A stretch of 64,000 bases of DNA, from contig CALNHX010002827.1 in assembly GCA_940337035.1 (NCBI GenBank), positions 62,001-126,000 of the forward strand. The letters are read 5' to 3'. This document shows positions 55,939 to 64,000 of the stretch, piece by piece. This DNA comes from Agriotes lineatus (lineage: Eukaryota; Arthropoda; Insecta; Coleoptera; Elateridae). The first letter of the stretch is position 1. Every line of letters starts with the position of its first letter. A program made the translations under genes and the position numbers. The notes beneath the pieces were generated by a model that worked only from the letters and a program-made list of their open reading frames with translations, did no database searches and had not been told where the DNA came from.

Positions 55939-56395
55939 ACAAAAATGAAATTTGTTTGCACTGATTTCGAATCACGTAATATCCTGGTTGCTAAGTGAGG
56001 GGAAACTCAGGTTTGACAGTACTCGTTTATCGTATCCGTTGATAAGTTAACTTTGAAGAATTTCATTTGGTAATACACAGCGTGGTAAGAAAAAAATAGG
56101 AGAAACCAGAAAAAAATGTTTTCGGAGCAAGTAACTGTGACTTTATGTTTGACACCTACTTTTAACCCCTTTAAATAACATTTTTGTCTATTTTGAAAAT
56201 AACGGTACTTTATTCTTGAACCATTTTCATATTTTTGAACCTCCCCTGTATACGAATATATTTACATTTTGGCAAGTGCATTTTTAGTTTGAGAAGATGT
56301 AGAAATTTGTATCAGGAATAAAACACTCTGATAAATGGATGATAAAAAAATTCATGTGTTACAAATTTATGAGGTACAGTATATGTTATATTATA

Positions 56396-56664
56396 CAGAT
56401 TGGTGGTGGATAGTGTAAACATAGGCAGTCCATTGAGCTAGAATACAGTTTATGGGCTTTGTATGCGTTAGACAGAAGTAGACATATATGATTTAAAATC
56501 TCGTATCCTAGAATTCAGTGTTTTCTAAAAACAAAACCTTTTGATTCTGCGAATACTAGATGTTAATCGCATATAGGTCTGTTTATGTCTAACGCATACA
56601 AAGTCCATAAACTGTATTCACACACATTTGATTACTTATGTTCACATTTTCCGCCACCAATCTG
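56396..56664. repeat. MITE with CAGATTGGTGG ends
   Basis: Arms of about 88 bp (CAGATTGGTGGTGGA... and the complement ending TCCGCCACCAATCTG) include TACAGTTTATGG and CTTTGTATGCGTTAGACA. TATA lies on both sides, consistent with a TA-type target duplication. Confidence 0.75.
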
Positions 56665-57404
56665 TATATTATGATATATAACACTGGAATAGGAAAAAAT
56701 CCTCTTACTCATGATACCACATACAACTATGGATTTCATCTACAAAATACAATTTTATGGTATAACTAGAATTTTAAAACTTTTTTTGAATAACTGACTA
56801 CCCACTGCATTCGTATCGAAAAGGTGCCAGAAGAACGTCAAATTACTTTTATCTATTTTTATAAATAAGCGAGATATTGTCAAAAAACCGAAAAAATCGA
56901 AAATTCAATTTTTGTTTATAACTCGAAAACAAACGACGGTAGCCCATTTTGGTTTAAACCATTAAGCTTTTCTCGAAAAAAGAGTTCGAGGATGGGGGTC
57001 TATTTTCAAATCTAGGAAACAAGTGTCGAGGAAAAGTTCCTTGAAAAAAGTGCCTGGAAAAAAGTGCCGACGAAGAAAGTGCCGAGGAAAAAAGTACTGG
57101 CGGAAAAAAGTGCCGGTAGAAAAAATGCTGCGAAAAAAATTCGAATGATTCAAGCCCCTTAATCACTTTTGTTCTAAAATAATTAACAAGAAATAAATTA
57201 AAATTTAATATTAAGAATTTATGTTTTTTAATAGTTATTAACTGCTAAATAAAATACAAGCTTATTATAAATAGTTACAAAAATCTAATATTTTATAATT
57301 AACCCTAAGTTATTCATACACTTGGAATCACATGGTATGTCATATGGCACGTAAAAAAGTTTCATTATTGTGTTCATCATTTTCATGTTGAATACACAAG
57401 CTTT

Positions 57405-57746
57405 TTAAACCATGTTGCATTTTTTCGAACTCTTTCTTTTTTTCTTCTTTGAATGCACTCCATTTTGGTGTTGCAACAGTTTGGTTCCGTCTGTTGCAAC
57501 GTCTTGTTGCATTTTTTCAATTAGTGTCCAAATACCTGGATGTTTATGTCCTACGAGATTCGAGAAGCTTTGGTTCCTACTTTCTGTTTGATTATTGGTC
57601 CGTTCTTGATCGTTTATGGTGGCCTCTCGCACGTTCCATAGGGTTGGCGGAAACAGGGCGGAATATTTCGTAGTCTCAGCATGTCCTCGCATTACCCCCA
57701 ACTCGCCAAAATGTACCTGAAACGTACGTGCAGTCAAAGCAATCAA
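57405..57746 (-). pseudogene. MULE transposase C-terminal fragment
   Basis: The 113-codon frame contains RTNNQTESRNQSFSNLVG followed by HKHPGIWTLIEKMQQD and a Lys-rich end. In insect MULE-type transposases the TNN-x2-E-x2-N...HP-x-IW-x-LIE pattern lies just after the catalytic domain. The catalytic part is missing, so it is a remnant. Confidence 0.65.
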
Positions 57747-57864
57747 CTAAATCATCTAATTGTGGTGGTATTAGCAAACAGTGTGAAAAGAATCGACAAA
57801 TCTAAAAATAAGTGAAATGATCACTTTTTATGATAAATTTGTGGAATTCTCCAGTACGGGGACG

Positions 57865-58641
57865 TACTATATGTTTGGGTTACAAAGAGGAACAAAACGT
57901 TTATTTTTGACTTCTCAAAAAAATCACTCTTTATAAAAAAACGCTGCTTGCTCTCAAACTAAAAATGCACTTCTCCAAATTTAAATATCCTCTTCCGTAT
58001 ACGGGGGAGGTTCGAAAATATGAAAATGGCTGAAGAATAAAGCGCCCGTATTATTCAAAATATACAATAATGTTATTTGAAAAAGTTGCTTAGAATTAAA
58101 AGTAGGTGTCACATATAAAGTCACAGCCACCTGCTCTAAAAAACAATTTCCACTGGTTTTTATTATTCTTCTACTACCCTGCGAATTACAAACGCGATAC
58201 TTCAAAGTTAATTTATTGAACGGATACGATAAGGGTGTATTGTCAAATTTGAGTTTCGGTCACTTAACTTGAAATATGTGTTGCCCGAATTGATGCTAAA
58301 AATCTCATATTTCTGTCAACAAAGACACAAGTATCTTAAAAAATTAATAATACGCGATCCAAACATCAATAGCAATTCAAAGCAATTATAATTTTTAATA
58401 GAAATGTTATAACAAATATTTCCAATTAACATTATTGTATATTTTGGAAAATAAAGGTACTTTATTCTTGAGCCATTTTCATATTTTCGAACCTCCCCCG
58501 TATACGGAAAGGGATATTTAAATTTTGACAAATGCATTTGTAGTTTGAGAACAAGCAGGCTTTTTTTATAAAGAGTGATTTTTTTGAGAAGTCAAAATAA
58601 ACTTTTTTCCCTCATTGTAACCCAATCCGGGACATACTGTA
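57865..58641. repeat. Inverted-repeat element, copy 2 (about 780 bp)
   Basis: Arms of about 220 bp run from TACTATATGTTTGGG (left) and TACAGTATGTCCCGG (right, reversed) inward. Both contain TTGACTTCTCAAAAAAATCA, GTATACGGGGGAGGTTCG and AAAATATGAAAATGGCT. No ORF. Same family as 55352-56345 but in opposite orientation. Confidence 0.75.
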
Positions 58642-59076
58642 TAACAATTTTGTATTTTATAATATTATGATATATTTCGTCATTTGTTACTTACCTTAAG
58701 ATTTGTTGGCGCTAATTGCACTTAAGATGGTAGACATAATCCACATGCACTTTAGATAAAAATCTTCAAATTGAAATATTTCTACGTATTATCTATAAAT
58801 ATTCCTGTCGATTTGGGAACAGGTAAGCACAATACATGTTCAAATACTGCATAATACTGCAATGCAGAGATTTTTAAAATAAAAGGGTAACTTCCAGTTT
58901 TTTTTAAATTTTGTAAACGTCCCGTTATTACTTTATTATTATTTTTCTCCATCGACACTTTTTTCCGCGGCATTTTTTTCCGTCGGCACTTTTTTCCGCG
59001 GAACTTTATTCCGCGGCACTTTTTTCCGTCGGCACTGTTTTCCAGGCACTTTTTTCCGCGGCACTTTTTTCCACAT

Positions 59077-59723
59077 CTCCTATAGTTATCGAGATTCCCT
59101 ATGAAAACATCGAAATTGCCTTAAAGCTGGCATTTACTTAAAATAAAATTCTGTTTGATGTATGTAAAAGCAACTACTAAAACTAAGACTAATTGTTTAT
59201 GTATGACTGGAGACTCCAGAAAGATTAAGAACTGGAAAGTTAAGCGGATTAAAATGTTTCTTGGTACTAAATACCAAATCGTTTGCGTTGGCATTTTGTT
59301 TCACATTTTAAATATTGCATTGCCTTCCGACACGTATACAATTCATTTATGTATTTCCAATATGTAGTTACATATTTTCTTGGCTAAATGAATATGTAAT
59401 TAGTTTTTAAATAGTCTAACGACCGGATATGGCTAAACCAGCAATAAATATTCGTATTATAAAATAGATACCGGTATGTATGTACAATAATTAGTAATTA
59501 AGGCATATCGTATTTACTACTAAAAATTAAAATTTTGAAATTGTTAAAGTACATATTTTTAATTCACCAATGAATCTATATTATCAAGACCAAACTAATA
59601 TTTTAGATAAAATCACAATTTTTCGAATTCAATATTAGTATAATTATTATACGATTCAGCAAGATTCCATAGTTAGTTCTATACATTTTGGTCTCCAATG
59701 TTTGTTGTAAAAAATATTATAAG
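59077..59723. other. AT-rich stretch, nothing recognised
   Basis: Short open frames only; no repeats seen. Confidence 0.4.
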
Positions 59724-59910
59724 CAGTGGCGTAACGAGGCACCCGCAACCCCCGCTATGCGTGGGGGGGGGGAGTTCCAAGGAGCACCAAGAGGCGCCCA
59801 AGGGGCACTAGGAAGCGTCCAAAAGAGGCGCCGCGCCTCTTGGGAAGTCCCCTTGGTGGATATTTCTTGTTTCAAAGTGTTTCTATTATAACCAGATGCC
59901 ACAAAAAAGA
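59724..59910 (+). repeat. One end of a hAT-like element
   Basis: CAGTGGCGTAACGAGGC is a typical hAT terminus and is followed by GC-rich sequence with a GAGGCGCC / GGCGCCGCGCCTC hairpin. The opposite terminus was not found, so it is probably truncated. Confidence 0.4.
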
Positions 59911-60127
59911 GGCTCGCTCCTGTAGTTTTTTAGTTTTTGACATATCGAAATAAAACTCGGGGGTTATAAACTATACACAAAAGTTCATTTTCTGGAATAT
60001 TAAATAATTTTTTAGCGCTTCCGGTTTCGCCGGAAATGACCTCAATTTTTGTTTTTTTAAATGTGATACCCTGTATATTTTTAGATATTTGGGTTCAGAA
60101 TGAAATTTTGAGTATCTTAGGTTACTT

Positions 60128-60302
60128 TCATATCCTAAAGTTTGGTTTTCCTAATTTAAGTGTTTCAAAAGTTAGCATGGGGGGGGGGGGGCTTACTTTA
60201 CGAATGCAGTGTTTATACACTGCGTTCGTAAAGTAACCCCCCCCCCCCCCCCGCTTAACTTTAGCAAAACTTGAATTAGGAAAACCAAACTTTAGGATAT
60301 GA
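60128..60302. repeat. Palindrome with G-run / C-run arms
   Basis: Arms of about 80 bp (CATATCCTAAAGTTTGGTTT to its complement ending GGATATG) contain a run of about 13 G on one side and about 16 C on the other. They then pair CTTACTTTACGAACGCAGT-like sequence around a loop at about 60212. Confidence 0.85.
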
Positions 60303-60641
60303 AATAAGTCTACAAATACTGCATTTTCGGTAAACAAAAAATTTGAATTATGTTACGGTGGCGTCGTGACGCTCAACGACGCCAGAATTTTAAATGGCAA
60401 GGGGTTCGAGTGATACCTCATTTGAAAGCTCTCGCCCTTCTGCGTATAATAAGCTATACTTTTTCAATTTTATCGATTCTAATAAACATGTCAAAATAAC
60501 AAAATTAAATTTTCGATAACCGAAAAGGCCCGTAGAAAGATTCATCATCAAACCTTTGAGCTTCCTCATAGGTAAATATTTCGGTTTAAACCTGTTTTGG
60601 AACGTTTGTAGACGTTTTCTGTTAATTTAGTTCCGAATTCA

Positions 60642-61316
60642 GTGAATTTTAATGATAACGAAACACATTTCCATATCGAGGAGGAAATATTTTCATCCGA
60701 AAATGAAGTATGTTATTTTGAAAATTCCATTGTTTCCGAAAATGTTAATGAAAACAGTTCATCGACAGAATCTTTTCCGGATTTAGACACTGAAGCAATG
60801 GAACCAGAAGAACAAGAACCGCGTCCGGAAATTAGTGGTCGCAGAATTGTAGATATCGCGCACTTTTTCAGGACACTGAAGGCACTGCAGCACGATGGAT
60901 TTGGGTGCTCGTTTTTCGATATAGATCTTATTGGTGAAAGACGCAAAGGGTTTGTGTCGGTATTTACTGTTAAATGTGCAGTGTGCAATAAAACCGAGAC
61001 AATTTCAACGGAAAATTCAGAAAATCCGCGAATGAACATTAATTTATCGGCCGTATCTGCGATTGTGTCCATCGGTGCCGGATATACCCAACTTACTGAG
61101 TTTTCTGCGGCTTTAGATATTCCCAGTCCATCAAGTGCTACTTACACCGTTTACCAAGATGAAGTTTGCGAAATCTATAACCGAGCTGCAATTGACGCGA
61201 TGAAGAAGGCCGCGGAAGAAGAGACGAAACTAGCAGTCGAACTAGAAGAAGTAGATGACCAAGGGTGTTCAAACATTGCAGTAGTAGCAGACGGAGCGTG
61301 GAGCAAACGGTCGTAA
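60642..61316 (+). pseudogene. Mutator-like transposase domain protein, cut off at 61316
   Basis: 224 codons are open. The frame starts at a GTG and is open further upstream, and the first in-frame ATG is about 50 codons in, so the real start is unclear. After an acidic N-terminus come RRIVDIAHFF, a C-x2-C pair (KCAVCNKTE), RMNINLSAVSAIVSIGAGYTQL, a helical Ala/Lys/Glu-rich segment and VVADGAWSKRS. This matches the Mutator-like transposase domain common in insect genomes, in which the Asp of ADGAW is probably catalytic. The protein should continue for several hundred residues. It stops here where an inverted-repeat transposon begins (61323). Confidence 0.65.
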
Positions 61317-61589
61317 TCTTGAATCAATATAAAGAAGAAGTAATCCTAAGTGTGATCTATAACTTTGCCATAAAAAGAGACCTACAATGAAAGCTGTATT
61401 CGAAGTCGAACAAAATGAAGGGGGGTGTTATCACTGAGAAATTACATTCCTTTAGGCGATTGGTACATAAAATTGGTTTTTAATAGAGAAAATTTCAAGA
61501 CAATAGGCACACGTTCTAATAGAGAAGTGAGAAATAGCAAATTGTGTTAAATTCTTAAGATAAAATATAAAGTCGAATGCTGAAATATT

Positions 61590-62431
61590 GTGTACACTGA
61601 TGAAACGTACTTGCATAGCTTCCATACTGTTCTAAATGTTGTGATGATGGTACCAACAATTGTTTAAAATCCCCCCTCAGTAAAGGGCAAGCATTGATTA
61701 TTCTTCATGCCGGAGGTAGAAAAGGTTTCGTACCAAATTCATTCCTGATGTTTAAATCAGGACTTAAGAAACAGATTATTGCCACGATGAAATAAACCAT
61801 TAAAATTATGTGAATTGCCTGAAAGAAAAATTATTGACAAATCTTCAAAAAAGTTGATTTTGGTCATCGATAATACATGGTATCACAATGTCTGTACTGA
61901 GCCGAATCCAACATTTGTTTGGAAAAAGCAGACATGCAAAAGTGGTTATCAGTAAGAAACATTTATATTAAGTTGAATGAAACAAAACCAATTATATGGT
62001 ACAAGAAAATTACATAAACCTACACATAAAAGTTGAATGATTGAGAAATTATTAGCGGAACATGATACGTAGTCCTACGATTACCCCCTTACCATCCAGA
62101 ATTAAACCAGATTGGGAAAATATGGGTGTCAGTAAAGAACTATGTTGCTACAAATAATACAACATTCAAATTAGACGATGTTAACACTTCTGCAGAAAAT
62201 AATTTTGGAAGTGTGAGTGTGCAAGAAGGGAAGAATATATGTGCAGTGTCGACCAACATAAGTGGGAATACATTATGGATAACAGAGAAGAAATAATTAT
62301 TACAGTAGACGGCAGCGATGAATCCGGTTCTAATTTATCATCTGAACAAGATGATTTCGTTGAAGACAATTTAAGTTGTTCACCATTAGAGGAATCTATA
62401 TTGTATTATTTTATCATTTATTTGATTAATT
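61590..62431 (+). pseudogene. DDE transposase (IS630/Tc1 type), many breaks
   Basis: Fragments in several frames follow the order of an IS630-type transposase. First is TDETYLHS (first catalytic Asp, about 61598), then HAGGRKGFVPNSFLMFKSG (about 61710). Next come IDNTWYHN (second catalytic Asp, about 61868) and PPYHPELNQIGKIW with VKNYVATNNTTFKLDDV (third acidic position, about 62085-62180). An acidic tail, VDGSDESGSNLSSEQDD, ends at about 62431. At least four frameshifts or stops separate these, so it is dead. Confidence 0.75.
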
Positions 62432-63018
62432 GACTGTTATTTTTTTTGTATTGTATTTTATGTATTTTTCTTTGCTTCACATATAAAAATAATTTCAGAA
62501 ACTAGAAAGTCATCAGTTATTTAGAAGTTATTTAAATTTTTATATTTTGTAAATCTAAATAAAATATGTTCATTTTCGAAAAACCTTAAAAGTGAAAACT
62601 TATGTGACTTGATTCGCAAAGTGAAGGCGTTAATCATAATTATAACCAAAGATAAAGGTAGTACTTTAACTGATTAGGCATATAAAGTTGCCACTGTTGC
62701 TACTTTATCTGCCTAGCCATATAAAATAACAAAATCAAACATTTCAGCAATATAATTTAATTATTACTTGTGATTTTCATCCATCATAACCATGGAAGAA
62801 TTATTTACAACGTATCATAATTCTACCTCAATCTTGAGTTTTTACATTTCTAATAAATTATTGTTTTCTAATTTTGTTACTTTTATTGCAGTATAAGTAT
62901 TCGTTTGAAAATAAAATTTTATATGTTATTCGCAATAAAAGTGGCTTTATGTGCCTCAACACATAAAGCTTCTATAAAAATATAATTAATATTTTTATTT
63001 ATTTATTTATTTCTTTTA

Positions 63019-63206
63019 GGGCCGGTTGCAGAAAGCAATGTTAAGTCTGGTGTTAGCTAACGTCGCGTCAAAGTGAACAAAAGCGAATCAAATCTGAAAT
63101 GTTTATGGTAACTAATACATTAGTAAACAAAATTTGATGCAATTTTGTTCACTTTGACGCGATGTTAGCTAACACCAGACTTAACATTGCTTTCTGCAAC
63201 CGGCCC
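63019..63206. repeat. PIF/Harbinger-type MITE with TTA duplication
   Basis: The terminal inverted repeat starts GGGCCGGTTGCAGAAAGCAA and extends about 65 bp with few mismatches. TTA flanks it on both sides (63016-63018, 63207-63209). The GGGCCGGTTGC end and the 3-bp TTA target fit PIF/Harbinger. Confidence 0.85.
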
Positions 63207-64000
63207 TTAATATTATAACTTTTGAAGGGAAATATAATTTTTAGTTGTTTCATGCTTTAAAACAATAATTGTGATATAATTTGATCAAGTATTTCAGTAG
63301 TACCCCTCTATAATGAGTAAATTATTATTTAAACATTATTTTGAGCAATAAAACTTGGATAGTGATTTATTTACGTCCCAGTGTGTATATAATAAATAAA
63401 TTAACAGTCCGTTAGCTGGCATGCAGCCGCAAATCATAATCCCCTTTGGAAACTTCGCAGTTCCTTTAATGCAGTTTTTATGAAAAGCTTCTGATTTACT
63501 CCTTCTAATTCATCTAATATGGTCTCCAATGAAGTCATAAAAAAAGTTAGAACTGTTAAAATACAACTAAACACCAGATAAAGGGTAATTCATATGTATG
63601 GTCATTAAATTAAATAAGTGTATAATAACCTCAGTAATAGCTTAACTAAAATTAATCGCATATAGAAAAAATTGCATTCATGTCTAGACCAAACTTTTGA
63701 GAACCAAAACCTTCATTAGGTAGTAAATCAGATAAGAGTACATTTATATTTTCTTAAAAAATCAACACGTTTTGCCGGAATTTCTCTCTTTTCTATTAGA
63801 ACGTGCCTATTGTCTTGACATTTTCTCTATTGAAAACCCATTTTATGTACCAATCGCCTAAAGGAATGTAATTTCTCAGTGAAATTAACACCCCCCCTTC
63901 ATTTTGTTCGACTTCGAATACAGCTTTCATTGTAGGTCTCTTTTTATGGCAAAGTTATAGATCACACTTGGGATTACTTCTTCTTTATATTGATCGACAG

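Larger units (their letters stand above)
55352..56345. repeat. Inverted-repeat element, copy 1
   Basis: The left arm (55352-55525) and right arm (56182-56345, inverted) both carry a GGTTCGAAAATATGAAAATG block and an AAAAATGCA(T/C)T block. The inner part near 56000-56160 matches, inverted, the inner part of copy 2 (58100-58265). Palindromes P4 and P5 are nested in it. Confidence 0.6.
57021..59076. mobile_element. Possible MULE-type element with GGAAAAAAGTGCC end repeats
   Basis: Arrays of a ~16-bp unit close to GGAAAAAAGTGCCGAG lie in opposite orientation at about 57021-57135 and 58953-59076. Between them are a MULE transposase fragment and a nested inverted-repeat element. Treating the arrays as the subterminal repeats of one element is inference. 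Exact ends were not found. Confidence 0.4.
61323..63994 (+). mobile_element. Tc1/mariner-like (IS630-type) transposon with ~215-bp inverted repeats
   Basis: 61323-61540 and 63779-63994 are near-identical inverted repeats (ATCAATATAAAGAAGAAG at the outer ends, TTTGCCATAAAAAGAGAC inside). A decayed DDE transposase lies near the left end and a Harbinger-type MITE is nested on the right. It sits directly behind the interrupted Mutator-like frame. Exact outer ends and TSD cannot be fixed because the window ends 6 bp later. Confidence 0.75.

Overview
The window is eukaryotic and almost certainly from an insect. It is AT-rich and gene-poor, and it holds a single-exon divergent ionotropic receptor gene, a receptor class known from arthropods and other protostomes. 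It is packed with metazoan transposable elements. There is no bacterial-style gene order. One gene looks like an intact host gene: the ionotropic receptor at 20511-22382 (minus strand). Nearly everything else that codes is a transposon or virus-like element in some stage of decay.

Layout. 1-3.4 kb: 3' part of a CR1-like LINE with one frameshift. 3.46-4.79 kb: solo LTR. 5.28-8.52 kb: decayed LINE of the R1/I group with an RNase H domain. 10.9-12.2 kb: ~150-bp satellite. 12.48-12.84 kb: tRNA-derived SINE with a 15-bp target repeat. 14.7-16.1 kb: Crypton-like tyrosine-recombinase gene with one small intron, broken by a hairpin insertion. 16.5-18.5 kb: solo LTR with exact target repeats. 18.66 kb: inverted (twin-primed) SINE fragment. 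20.5-22.4 kb: receptor gene. 24.4-29.5 kb: an LTR carrying a second LTR, which carries a third insertion. 32.0-34.0 kb: RTE LINE debris with an internally deleted hAT element inside it. 36.5-37.7 kb: SINE with a nested hAT MITE. 39.1-41.8 kb: element with hAT-like ends. 42.16-52.16 kb: Polinton/Maverick-like element. 53.3-53.8 kb: minisatellite. 54.3-56 kb: cluster of palindromic elements. 55.3-59.1 kb: MITE families and a MULE fragment. 60.6-64 kb: Mutator-like transposase ORF cut by a Tc1/mariner-like (IS630-type) element that itself holds a Harbinger-type MITE.

The most notable object is the Polinton-like element. It has a perfect 6-bp target duplication (TGAACT), terminal inverted repeats of about 1.8-1.9 kb, a family B DNA polymerase with an HNH-like zinc module (broken in three places), and two small ORFs that share their leader DNA and N-terminal motif. 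Its inverted repeats carry several perfect CRE octamers (TGACGTCA) and a ~32-bp patch resembling its own polymerase gene. No integrase, ATPase or capsid gene is visible. A solo LTR without matching target repeats sits exactly at the inner edge of the left inverted repeat, which suggests that the rest was deleted.

All calls rest on reading the sequence and on knowledge of the families. No database search was run.
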